From: an uncultured Pelagibacteraceae bacterium
GTDB taxonomy: Bacteria; Pseudomonadota; Alphaproteobacteria; Pelagibacterales; Pelagibacteraceae
Assembly (NCBI GenBank): GCA_902518595.1
Contig: CABYGR010000008.1
Span: 1-39,106, forward strand
Length of the DNA stretch: 39,106 nucleotides
Direction: 5' to 3'
Below are positions 1-8,074 of the stretch, in pieces. The position numbers were made by a program, and so were the translations under genes. How positions within the stretch are numbered: the stretch's first letter is position 1; each line of letters opens with the position of its first letter. The notes under the pieces are model-generated. The model did not search any database. It worked only from the letters and a program-made list of their open reading frames with translations, and was not told the origin of the DNA.

Positions 1-194
1 TGGATAACAGATAATTTTAATCCAAAATTATTTATTCCTATAAATAAGTACTTGTTCAAAGTTGAAAAATATATTTCTGCTAAATCTGAGTTGCTTATAA
101 TTAACGCAACTATTGCAGCAAATAATAATACCAGTCCACTTGCGGCTTCTAGTCTAAAGAACCATTTAAATGGTTTTGAAATATAATTTATCAT
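1..194 (-). CDS. nhaA: Na+/H+ antiporter NhaA, N-terminal part (runs off the window)
   Basis: Partial gene: only the first 64 or so codons lie in the window, beginning at the ATG complementary to 192-194. The translation starts MINYISKPFKWFFRL and continues with EAASGLVLLFAAIVALIISN, which is the typical amphipathic N-terminus and first membrane helix of the NhaA family. NhaA exchanges external protons for internal sodium across the inner membrane, used for pH and Na+ homeostasis in sea water. It lies 2 nt downstream of the stop codon of the zinc-ribbon gene on the same strand, so the two may be cotranscribed. The identification rests on a short but characteristic stretch; the C-terminal ion-binding region is not visible. 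Confidence 0.85.
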   Translation of the reverse strand, partial: MINYISKPFKWFFRLEAASGLVLLFAAIVALIISNSDLAEIYFSTLNKYLFIGINNFGLKLSVI

Positions 195-196
195 CT

Positions 197-631
197 TTAT
201 TGTAATAAGTTTTTAATAAAAAGAAATATATCTTTTAATGACTCCATTAAATTATATAAAAATATTTCTAAGTTTGGAAATATTTTTGTTAAAGGAGATT
301 TAAAAGTGTCAAGAATAATAATAATTGCTATAAATGAAATTACTCCAACTATCAAATAGGATAAAATATTACTAAAATTAGAGTTATTTGTACTTGAGCT
401 AATATTTGTTTTTTTTTGTGTTTTTTCAAGTATTACATTATTTTCTATATTTGTTTGTTCTTCTGTTAAACTTTGACTATCTGTTATTAATTGATCAGAA
501 GAAACATCAGTTTTTACGTTATAGAACCAAATATGGTTACAAGATCCACACTGAATTTTTTTTCCAGACTCAGGTATCAAAGATGATTCAACCATAAATT
601 TTTTATGACAGTTTATGCATTCAATAATCAT
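197..631 (-). CDS. Zinc-ribbon, single-span membrane protein (MJ0042/DUF3426-like)
   Basis: 144 aa. The N-terminus carries two CxxC knuckles (C5/C8 and C28/C31, the latter in IQCGSCNHIWF), the layout of the MJ0042-type zinc-ribbon that opens many alphaproteobacterial DUF3426-type proteins. A low-complexity polar linker (about 40-85) is followed by one hydrophobic helix (about 89-109) and a short hydrophobic tail. Such proteins have no firmly established function; some lie near cell-division genes in alphaproteobacteria. Here the neighbour is nhaA, immediately downstream on the same strand. A cytoplasmic zinc-binding head anchored in the inner membrane is the likely topology (inference). Confidence 0.75.
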   Translation of the reverse strand: MIIECINCHKKFMVESSLIPESGKKIQCGSCNHIWFYNVKTDVSSDQLITDSQSLTEEQTNIENNVILEKTQKKTNISSSTNNSNFSNILSYLIVGVISFIAIIIILDTFKSPLTKIFPNLEIFLYNLMESLKDIFLFIKNLLQ

Positions 632-725
632 GGGTTTTTTATATCATATACTTAAAAAATTACTCTTAATTATAGCAATCTTTATACTTTTAAAAATTTA
701 ATAAGTACTGTAATAGTACAATCTT

Positions 726-802
<77 letters not shown>

Positions 803-806
803 TATT

Positions 807-1088
807 ATGAAAAAAGCAAAAATTTATATACCTAATAAAAGTCCAATGCAGTCAGGCTCAGGAAAAACTGATAAATGGATTCTTGAATATGAAACAAACA
901 ACCCAACCAATAATCCTTTAATGGGTTGGGAAAGCTCTAACGATACGTATGCTGAATTAAAATTAGAATTTCCTTCAAAAGAAGTAGCAATTAATTATGC
1001 TAAGAAGAAAAAAATTGATTATGAAATAATTGAACCACGTAAGAAAAAAACTGTTAAAAAATCTTACGCAGATAATTTTTTAAGATAA
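807..1088 (+). CDS. NADH dehydrogenase accessory subunit, NDUFS4 / ETC complex I conserved region family
   Basis: 93 aa from the ATG at 807. The open frame extends upstream through the tRNA, but that part cannot be coding. The protein MKKAKIYIPNKSPMQSGSGK...WILEYE...NPLMGWESSNDTYAELKLEFPSKEVAINYAKK has the hallmarks of the NDUFS4 (18 kDa/AQDQ) family: the opening pattern with a PxxxxMQSG segment, W-x-LE(Y/F), PLMGW-S-D, and a central F-x-S-K-E-A-I-x-Y-A. In alphaproteobacteria and mitochondria this subunit sits near the N-module of respiratory complex I and stabilises it. The gene follows tRNA-Pro by 4 nt and precedes sbmA/bacA by 3 nt. Confidence 0.9.
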   Translation: MKKAKIYIPNKSPMQSGSGKTDKWILEYETNNPTNNPLMGWESSNDTYAELKLEFPSKEVAINYAKKKKIDYEIIEPRKKKTVKKSYADNFLR

Positions 1089-1091
1089 TAA

Positions 1092-2084
1092 ATGTTTAAA
1101 TTTTTTACTCAAAAGCAATGGTTTCTTTGGAGTATATTTGGTTCAATTTTTATCTTGATTTCAACTTGGTACCAAGTTCAATTAGATGTAAGAATAAATG
1201 AATGGTTTGGTGAATTTTATGATACTCTACAAAAAGCTTTAACAACTCCAAACTCAGTTTCAGAAAAAGAATTCATAGGCTATTTATTTACATTTGCTAA
1301 AATTGCAGCGTTATGGATTTTAATAGCTGTATTCACTGGATTTTTTACAAGCCATTGGGTTTTTAGATGGCGTACTTCTATGGCAAATTATTATCATGAA
1401 CAGTGGTTAAAAGCCCGATTAACAGAAGGTGCATCTCAAAGAGTTCAAGAAGATACTTTAAAGTTTGCGAGAATAATGGAAGGACTAGGTACTGGTTTAT
1501 TAGATAGCATTATGACTTTAATTGCATTTACTCCAATTTTATGGGGTTTGTCTAAACAAATAGATGTACTTCCTTGGATTGGAGAAGTAGATCACGCATT
1601 AGTTTGGGTAGCCTTAATTTCAGCTTTAGGAGGAACATTATTACTTGCTGCAGTAGGTATAAAGTTACCTGGGATTGAATATGATATTCAAAAGGAAGAG
1701 GCTGGTTATAGAAAAGAATTAGTTCATGGAGAAGATGATCCTATAAGAGCAGCTCCTCCTACAATAGGACAATTATATAATCGTGTTAGAGGGATTCATT
1801 ATAAATCCTATTTTCATTACCTTTATTTTAATACTGTTAAGTGGAGTTATTTTCAAGGAATGGTAATAGTACCTTATTTAGCATTAGCTCCAACAATTGT
1901 AACTGGTGCAATAACATTAGGATTTGTTCAACAAATCACAAGAGCTTTCGGTAGAGTAGAGGGGTCACTTCAATATTTAGTAAAAAGTTGGTCTACAATT
2001 GTTGAATTAATTTCTGTTTGGAAAAGATTGCGTGAATTTGAGGAAAAATTAAATTTAAGTAGTGAAACTCTAAGACAAACATAA
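1092..2084 (+). CDS. SbmA/BacA-family peptide transporter, N-terminally short form
   Basis: 330 aa polytopic membrane protein. It matches the SbmA/BacA family along its whole length, for example NEWFGEFYDTLQKAL, FFTSHWVFRWRTSM, EGASQRVQEDTLKFA, VGIKLPGIE, YRKELVHGEDD and VVELISVWKRLR-like C-terminal segments. SbmA and BacA import peptides, peptide antibiotics and related bulky compounds using the proton gradient, and BacA also affects very-long-chain fatty acid lipids in rhizobia. E. coli SbmA has about 75 extra residues at its N-terminus, with two membrane helices; the present protein begins where the second part of the E. coli protein does. The stop overlaps the glpX start (TAATG). Confidence 0.87.
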   Translation: MFKFFTQKQWFLWSIFGSIFILISTWYQVQLDVRINEWFGEFYDTLQKALTTPNSVSEKEFIGYLFTFAKIAALWILIAVFTGFFTSHWVFRWRTSMANYYHEQWLKARLTEGASQRVQEDTLKFARIMEGLGTGLLDSIMTLIAFTPILWGLSKQIDVLPWIGEVDHALVWVALISALGGTLLLAAVGIKLPGIEYDIQKEEAGYRKELVHGEDDPIRAAPPTIGQLYNRVRGIHYKSYFHYLYFNTVKWSYFQGMVIVPYLALAPTIVTGAITLGFVQQITRAFGRVEGSLQYLVKSWSTIVELISVWKRLREFEEKLNLSSETLRQT

Positions 2085-3025
2085 TGGGATTAAATAAAAA
2101 ATTCATAGATCTTTTTCATAAAGTTTCTGTTCAAGCGGCTTTAGCATCACACTATTTTGTCGGAAAAAAAGATAAAATTGCCGCTGATAAAGCGGCAGTA
2201 GATGCCATGAGAAAAGAATTAAATAAAATTGATATGAAAGGTCAAATTGTAATTGGAGAAGGTGAATTAGATGAAGCACCAATGTTGCATATAGGAGAAA
2301 AGGTAGGTTCAATGAATGGTCCAAATTTAGATATAGCGGTCGATCCTTTAGAGGGAACAAATTTTGCAGCTAATAATTTGCCTGGTGCTATATCTGTTAT
2401 AGCAGTTGCAGAAAAAAACAATTTATTTAATGCACCAGAAACATATATGGATAAAATTTCTACTAATGTAACAGAAGATAATATAGTGGATTTAGATTTT
2501 TCAATTAAAAAAAATATTTATAATTTATCTGAGTTTAAAAATAAAAAACCAGAAAATTTAACAGCTTGTATTCTGGATCGCCCTCGACATAAAGATATAA
2601 TAGATGAATTAATAAAACTTAAAGTTAAATTGAAACTTATTACTGATGGCGATGTTTCTGGGGCAATTTTAGTAACAAATGAAAAATTTAATGTTGATAT
2701 TTTTTTAGGAATAGGAGGTGGCCCTGAAGGAGTATTAGCAGCTTCTGCACTTGATGCTTACAATTGTAATTTTCAAGGAAGATTTATATTTGAAACAGAT
2801 GATGATAAAATAAGAGCAAAAAAAATGGGGATAAAAGATTTCCAAAAAAAATATAGTATAAAAGAAATAGTTTCAGGAGACTCAATTTTTTGTGCAACAG
2901 GAATTACTTCAGGTGATTTAGTTTCAGGTATTAAAATTCAAAATGATGAATTTATATCAGAAACCTTGATTACTCATAAATCAACTGGACTAAAAAAAAT
3001 TATTATAAATAAGCAAAAAATATAA
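2084..3025 (+). CDS. glpX: Fructose-1,6-bisphosphatase class II
   Basis: 313 aa, full length for the GlpX family. It hydrolyses fructose 1,6-bisphosphate to fructose 6-phosphate in gluconeogenesis. Visible signatures are the metal/substrate site IVIGEGELDEAPML (about 56-68), the DPLEGT phosphatase motif (87-92) preceded by DIAV, a DRPRH segment, the ITDGD motif, and the GIGGGPEGVLAA glycine-rich segment. It overlaps sbmA by 1 bp upstream and recJ by 1 bp downstream. In many alphaproteobacteria hom, glpX and recJ stand together; here hom is about 7 kb away on the other strand. Confidence 0.95.
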   Translation: MGLNKKFIDLFHKVSVQAALASHYFVGKKDKIAADKAAVDAMRKELNKIDMKGQIVIGEGELDEAPMLHIGEKVGSMNGPNLDIAVDPLEGTNFAANNLPGAISVIAVAEKNNLFNAPETYMDKISTNVTEDNIVDLDFSIKKNIYNLSEFKNKKPENLTACILDRPRHKDIIDELIKLKVKLKLITDGDVSGAILVTNEKFNVDIFLGIGGGPEGVLAASALDAYNCNFQGRFIFETDDDKIRAKKMGIKDFQKKYSIKEIVSGDSIFCATGITSGDLVSGIKIQNDEFISETLITHKSTGLKKIIINKQKI

Positions 3026-4728
3026 TGAAATCTGTTTCCGGTAAGTACTGGGAAGAAATTTCTGTTAATAAGAGATTGATAGATAAAGTTAAAATAGATC
3101 ATAAATTTTCAGATCTAATATCAAAATCAATTGTATATAGGAATTTCTCTAATCGAGAAATTTATTCAATAAACAATGATGTTGATTTATCTAATCCTTT
3201 TTTTAAAAATAAAGATTTTAAATTAGGTGCTAAAATTTTTAAAAAACATATAGATAATAATGACAGAATTTTAGTTATTGGTGACTATGATGTAGATGGC
3301 TGTATATCAACTTCATTGATTATTAATTTTCTTAACAAACATAATGCTAATTCATCATACTTTATTCCAAATAGATTTAACGATGGATATGGTGTTAGTA
3401 TTAATTTGATAAAAAAATTAGTTAAAGAAATACTTCCTAAATTGATAATAATGGTTGATTGCGGTTCAAATTCAATTGATTCAGTAGAGTTTTTAAATAA
3501 AAATAAAATTGAAACAATAATTATTGATCATCACAACATTAATAGACCATATCCAAAATCAAATGTATTAATTAACCCAAAAAAAGAATGTGATTATAAA
3601 CTATATGACTACTACTGTTCTGCTTTTTTAACTTATTCATTTTTAGATTTTTATATTAAAAAAACTCATTCAAAATTTAATATAAAGGATGAATTAATTT
3701 ATGTTGCGCTTGCAACAATTTCAGATGTGATGCCTCTAAGAGAAAATAATAGATATTTACTAAAAAAGATTGTTAAAGAATTTGATCTAAACAAAAATAA
3801 AATCTTTAAAAATTTATTTAAATTAAACAAAATTAACAAAAAATTAGATTTTGACGATTTAGGATTTATTATTGCGCCAATAATAAATTCTGCAGGACGA
3901 ATTAATGACGCGAATAAAGTTATTAAACTTTTTACAACTAATAATGAAGAAGATATTGACAAAATTTCAAACACTCTCTTTAGATTAAATTTAAAAAGAA
4001 GAAGTATTGAAAATGTGTTAATAAAAAAAATTGATTTAAAAAAAATTGCAAATAATAATGAAATTTTATTTTACTTCGATCCCGAAATTTCAGAAGGAAT
4101 AATTGGAATTATTGCATCTAAATTAAAAGAATATTTTAATAAACCAGTAATTGTTTTAACCAAATCAGGAAATTTAATTAAAGGCTCAGCCAGATCTATA
4201 CCATCATTCAATATTGGCAAATATATTGATAAAGCAATTGGAAAAAATATTTTATTATCTGGTGGTGGTCATAATTTAGCTGCTGGAGTTACATTACAAA
4301 AAAATAGAATTAATGAACTTAAAAAATTTTTAAATGAAATATATTCAAAAGAAATATTATCAACTTCAAATAAATATATATCTAAAATATCTTTTAACTC
4401 AATTAATATAAATTTTTTTAATGAAATGAATAAACTTGCACCATTTGGAAATCAAAATTCTAAATTGATTTTTCTAATAGAAAATGTCAAAATCGTCAAA
4501 CCAATATTGATTAAAGATAAATTTATCTCTTGTTATATAAAGTCTAAAACAAATAAATTGATTAAAGCCATATCATTTAACCCAATTGGATCTTCAATTT
4601 CTTTAAATTTATTTAATAAAAAAAATGAAGTTAGCATTTTAACTAGAATAAATAAAAATAATTGGAATAATAAAACAAATATTCAATTAGAAATAGTTGA
4701 TGTAATTTGCCTTTCTAATAATGCTTGA
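3025..4728 (+). CDS. recJ: Single-stranded-DNA-specific 5'-3' exonuclease RecJ
   Basis: 567 aa, typical RecJ length. It degrades single-stranded DNA 5' to 3' in recombinational and mismatch repair. DHH-phosphoesterase motifs are in order: VIGDYDVDGC (85-93), MVDCGSNS (about 143-150), IDHHN (167-171), then a late D in TISDVMPL. The DHHA1 domain has SEGIIGIIASKLKE, SARSIPSFN and the GGGHNLAAG motif from residue 413. An OB-fold tail follows with LAPFGNQN. ATG overlaps the glpX stop by 1 bp (TAATG), indicating translational coupling. Confidence 0.95.
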   Translation: MKSVSGKYWEEISVNKRLIDKVKIDHKFSDLISKSIVYRNFSNREIYSINNDVDLSNPFFKNKDFKLGAKIFKKHIDNNDRILVIGDYDVDGCISTSLIINFLNKHNANSSYFIPNRFNDGYGVSINLIKKLVKEILPKLIIMVDCGSNSIDSVEFLNKNKIETIIIDHHNINRPYPKSNVLINPKKECDYKLYDYYCSAFLTYSFLDFYIKKTHSKFNIKDELIYVALATISDVMPLRENNRYLLKKIVKEFDLNKNKIFKNLFKLNKINKKLDFDDLGFIIAPIINSAGRINDANKVIKLFTTNNEEDIDKISNTLFRLNLKRRSIENVLIKKIDLKKIANNNEILFYFDPEISEGIIGIIASKLKEYFNKPVIVLTKSGNLIKGSARSIPSFNIGKYIDKAIGKNILLSGGGHNLAAGVTLQKNRINELKKFLNEIYSKEILSTSNKYISKISFNSININFFNEMNKLAPFGNQNSKLIFLIENVKIVKPILIKDKFISCYIKSKTNKLIKAISFNPIGSSISLNLFNKKNEVSILTRINKNNWNNKTNIQLEIVDVICLSNNA

Positions 4729-4764
4729 TTAATAAGCTTATATGAAATAAAAAACTTTCAATTC

Positions 4765-4839
4765 GGTCCCTTCGTCTATCGGTTAGGACACGTGGTTTTC
4801 ATCCTCGAAAGAGGGGTTCGATTCCCCTAGGGACCGCCA
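4765..4839 (+). tRNA. tRNA-Glu (anticodon TTC), with a T-T mismatch in the anticodon stem
   Basis: Acceptor GGTCCCT (4765-4771) pairs with AGGGACC (4829-4835). The D-arm is GTCT/GGAC, the T-arm AGGGG-TTCGATT-CCCCT, the discriminator G and CCA is encoded (4837-4839). The anticodon loop TTTTCAT gives TTC. The anticodon stem CGTGG/CCTCG pairs at four of five positions; positions 29 and 41 are both T. Everything else is canonical for tRNA-Glu. The GIY-YIG gene starts 3 nt after the CCA end. Confidence 0.95.
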
Positions 4840-4842
4840 CAA

Positions 4843-5097
4843 ATGACATTTTTTGTATATTTAATTGTTTCTAAAAACAAAGGAAAGAAGGTCTCTTATG
4901 TAGGATATACAAAAAATTTAACAAACAGAATTTTATTACATAATAATGGAAAAGGTGCAAAATTTACAAAAGGAAGAATCTGGAAACTTATATATTATAA
5001 AAAATATAAAACTAAAAGTGAAGCCATGATAGAAGAGAATAAGTTAAAAAAAAATTATAGATTGCGCAACTTGCTTAAACAGGAAAAATTAATTTGA
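4843..5097 (+). CDS. Small GIY-YIG nuclease-domain protein (YhbQ/UPF0213-like)
   Basis: 84 aa, essentially a bare GIY-YIG domain. VYL (5-7) stands for GIY and YVGYT (19-23) for YIG. These are followed by LTNRI with the conserved Arg29, the H-N-x-G-KGAKFTKGR segment (33-45), and a Glu-rich helix around SEAMIEENKLKK. Proteins of this size are common in bacteria; some are thought to act as structure-specific nucleases, but the physiological role is uncertain. The start lies 3 nt after tRNA-Glu, with no room for a separate leader. The TGA stop overlaps the TTG start of the next gene (TTGA). A free homing endonuclease is less likely given the lack of any extra DNA-binding domain. Confidence 0.88.
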   Translation: MTFFVYLIVSKNKGKKVSYVGYTKNLTNRILLHNNGKGAKFTKGRIWKLIYYKKYKTKSEAMIEENKLKKNYRLRNLLKQEKLI

Positions 5098-7208
5098 AAA
5101 TTTCAATTTTATTACCTTATAAAGAAAATTTCTCTCCAAACTACGCAGGTGCAGTTTCTTTATTTGTTAAAGATACAGTTATAAATAGTAAATATTCGAA
5201 CTCAACTTATATATTTGGCAATATGGATTACAAAGTTCCATTTTTAAAAAATTATATAAATATAAATTTAAAAAAAAGCTTCTTACAGAGTAATAGCAAA
5301 AATTATATAAAAAAATTTCTTGAAAAAGAAAAAAAAATAAATTCTGATATTTTAGAAATTCATAACAGACCAAATTATGTTAAATATTTAAATAATATTA
5401 AAGATAAGAAAATAATTCTTTATTTTCATAATGATCCATTATCAATGAATGGTTCTATTTCAATTAAAGATAGATTGTATTTATTAAATAATATTGACCA
5501 AATTTTATTTAATAGTAAGTGGTCTCAAAAAAGATTTTTCATAAATATTGAAAATGATGAACTGCTTAAACAAAAAACTTCTGTTTGTTATCAATCTACA
5601 TCAGTAGCTAAAATTGATTTTCGTAAGAAAGAAAAAATGATTTCATTTATTGGAAAACTTAACTCTGCAAAAGGGTATGATTTATTTGGTAATGCTATAA
5701 TTAAGATTTTAAATAAGTATCCTGATTGGAATGCTATTGTTATAGGTGATGAGCCAAGAGAAAAAATAGTTTTTAAACATAAAAATTTAAAGATTAAAGG
5801 TTACACAAATCATAATGATGTTCTAAAGTTATTAAAAAAAATAAGTATATCTGTGATCTGTTCTAGATGGGAAGAACCTTTTGGAAGAACTAGCTTAGAA
5901 GCTGCAAGTAGAGGTTCTGCTGTAATTATAAGTAATAGAGGAGGTTTACCTGAAACTTCAAAAAGCGCCATTATATTAAAAAAAGTAAATTCAAATGAAA
6001 TTTTTGATGAAATAGAAAAATTGATAATTAATAAAAATAAATTAGTTTCTCTTCAAAAATTAAATTATAAAAACTTTGTCTTTAATCACAAATATATTTC
6101 CAAAATAATTGATAATATCAGGAATGAATTTTCAGGTGTAAGTCTTTTTAATATTAAGAAAAATAGAATACTAAAAATTATGCATATTACCAACGTAAAC
6201 GAAAGATTTAATGGTAGACTTCACTATAATACAGGTCGAAGAATAAATAATGGTTTTATAAGAAATGGTCATAACGTTCTAACATTAAGCGATCGTGATA
6301 CAGTTCATTATCAAAAAAATTTTACTGATATCAAGGGGAATAAATCTTTACAAAAAAAAATTATAGAAACATCTGATAATTTTAAACCAGATTTATTGGT
6401 TCTTGGTCATGCAGATCGTGTTTCTAATGAAACTTTAAGAATAATTAAAGAAAATAATAAAAACATTAAAATATCCCAATGGTTTTTGGATCCACTCTCA
6501 AAACATGGTCCTGATCATTTAAATAATTCTAGAAGAATTCTTCATAAAATTGATTTCATAGATAAAACTTTTTTAACAACAGACCCTAAATCTCTCTCAA
6601 TAAAAGTACCTAATTCATATTTTATTCCAAATCCTTGTGATAAATCTTTCGAAATATTAAAGAATTACAATAAAGATTGTACTTTTGACGTTTTCTTTGC
6701 AATGAGTCATGGGGTGCATAGAGGGGCATTAAAATCAGGAAAAGAGGATTATAGAGAAAAATTTATTAATAAATTAATTAATCTCAATAAAAATTTAAAG
6801 TTTGATGTATATGGGATGAATAATGTTCAACCTGTATGGGCTGATGATTTTTTAAAAAAAATTTCAAATTCATATATGGGCTTAAACTTAAGCAGAGGTA
6901 AACCAATAAAATATTATAGTAGTGATAGAATCGTACAATTGGTTGGAAATGGTTTGCTTACATTTATAGATAAAAATACTTTTCTAAGTGATTTTTTTTC
7001 ATCAAATGAAATGATATTTTATGAAAATATTGAAGATCTGAGTTACAAATTAAACAAATTCAAAAAAGACAGAAAGAAAGGTAGACAAATTGCAAAAGCT
7101 GGACAAAAAAAATATTTGAAATATTTTAATTCTGAAATTATTTCAGATTATATGATTTCTCAAACTTTAGAAATTAAAACTAAGTCAAAAATTGTCTGGA
7201 ATAATTAA
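5094..7208 (+). CDS. Tandem (two-domain) glycosyltransferase
   Basis: 704 aa, about twice the usual length. The start is a TTG overlapping the previous TGA; the frame begins MKISILLPYKENFSPNYAGA, a good GT-B N-terminus. Domain 1 (about 1-345) is GT4-like: FIGKLNSAKGYD, then SRWEEPFGRTSLEAASRG with the E-x7-E nucleotide-sugar motif (E261, E269), then GGLPET. Domain 2 (about 358-704) restarts with a second Rossmann-like N-terminus (ILKIMHITNVNERFNGR) and resembles CgeB / Glyco_trans_1_2 enzymes: PNPCDKSF, DVFFAMSHGVHRG, SYMGLNLSRG, DRIVQLVGNGLL. It lies in an operon with the GT2 gene 2 nt downstream. A role in surface polysaccharide or glycan assembly is likely; substrates are unknown. Confidence 0.85.
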   Translation: MKISILLPYKENFSPNYAGAVSLFVKDTVINSKYSNSTYIFGNMDYKVPFLKNYININLKKSFLQSNSKNYIKKFLEKEKKINSDILEIHNRPNYVKYLNNIKDKKIILYFHNDPLSMNGSISIKDRLYLLNNIDQILFNSKWSQKRFFINIENDELLKQKTSVCYQSTSVAKIDFRKKEKMISFIGKLNSAKGYDLFGNAIIKILNKYPDWNAIVIGDEPREKIVFKHKNLKIKGYTNHNDVLKLLKKISISVICSRWEEPFGRTSLEAASRGSAVIISNRGGLPETSKSAIILKKVNSNEIFDEIEKLIINKNKLVSLQKLNYKNFVFNHKYISKIIDNIRNEFSGVSLFNIKKNRILKIMHITNVNERFNGRLHYNTGRRINNGFIRNGHNVLTLSDRDTVHYQKNFTDIKGNKSLQKKIIETSDNFKPDLLVLGHADRVSNETLRIIKENNKNIKISQWFLDPLSKHGPDHLNNSRRILHKIDFIDKTFLTTDPKSLSIKVPNSYFIPNPCDKSFEILKNYNKDCTFDVFFAMSHGVHRGALKSGKEDYREKFINKLINLNKNLKFDVYGMNNVQPVWADDFLKKISNSYMGLNLSRGKPIKYYSSDRIVQLVGNGLLTFIDKNTFLSDFFSSNEMIFYENIEDLSYKLNKFKKDRKKGRQIAKAGQKKYLKYFNSEIISDYMISQTLEIKTKSKIVWNN

Positions 7209-7210
7209 TT

Positions 7211-8074
7211 GTGTTCTCGATAATCATACCAACTTTAAATAATTTAGAATATTTAAAATTTTGTATAAAAAGTATTAAAAAAAATTCAAAATTAAAAAAT
7301 GAAATCATACCCCATGTAAATATAGGTAATGATGGTACTATCGATTATTTAAAAGAAAACGAAATAGATTACACATATACAAATTATAATGCTGGTATTT
7401 GTCAGGGGATGAATTTAGCAGCAAAAAAGTCCAATTTTCAATATATATTATACGCTCATGATGATTTTTATTTTTCACCAAATTGGGATGAAATTCTGAA
7501 AAATGAAATAAAAAAGATCGGTCATAATAATTTTTACTTGTCGGGCACAATGATGAATAATGGCCAAATTGAATTTGATTGTGGTGATAACACTAAAAAT
7601 TTTGATGAGTCTAAATTTTTAGATGAGCATAAAAATTTTAATCATTTTGACTTCCAAGGCTCAACATGGGCTCCTCATTTAATACATAAAGAAATATGGA
7701 ATAAGATTGGTGGTTTTAGTGAAGAATATTTTCCTGGTACTGGTTCCGATCCAGACTTAAATATGAAATTATGGAAGTTAGGAATAAGAATTTTTAAAGG
7801 TATTAACGACTTTAAAGTTTACCATTTTGGATCAATAGTTACAAGAAGATATAAAAATCACCCTACAATTAAAACTGAGTCTGGTAGTAGAGGTGCTAAA
7901 ATTTTTTTATTAAAGTGGGGAATATCAATTAAGTTTTTTAAAAAATATTATTTAAAGTCAGGTATAATTTATAATGGCCCACTAGAGAACCCAAATAAAA
8001 ATCTACTTTATTTTTTTGACCTTATTAAGTGTAAACTATATTTATTATACTTAAAAATTTTCTTTAAAGCTTAA
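7211..8074 (+). CDS. Glycosyltransferase family 2
   Basis: 287 aa. The start is GTG at 7211; the frame begins FSIIIPTLNNLEYLKFCIKS, the classical GT-A nucleotide-binding start. It continues with NAGICQGMNLAAKKS, the DXD-like AHDDFYF (HDD at 83-85), a WAPHLIHKEIWNKIGGF acceptor-side segment and the late D in GTGSDPDLNMKLWKLG. The C-terminal 50 or so residues are basic and hydrophobic, suggesting membrane association. It is 2 nt downstream of the tandem glycosyltransferase and probably acts in the same glycan pathway. Its 3' end overlaps the 3' end of the convergent recombinase gene by 11 bp. Confidence 0.9.
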   Translation: MFSIIIPTLNNLEYLKFCIKSIKKNSKLKNEIIPHVNIGNDGTIDYLKENEIDYTYTNYNAGICQGMNLAAKKSNFQYILYAHDDFYFSPNWDEILKNEIKKIGHNNFYLSGTMMNNGQIEFDCGDNTKNFDESKFLDEHKNFNHFDFQGSTWAPHLIHKEIWNKIGGFSEEYFPGTGSDPDLNMKLWKLGIRIFKGINDFKVYHFGSIVTRRYKNHPTIKTESGSRGAKIFLLKWGISIKFFKKYYLKSGIIYNGPLENPNKNLLYFFDLIKCKLYLLYLKIFFKA

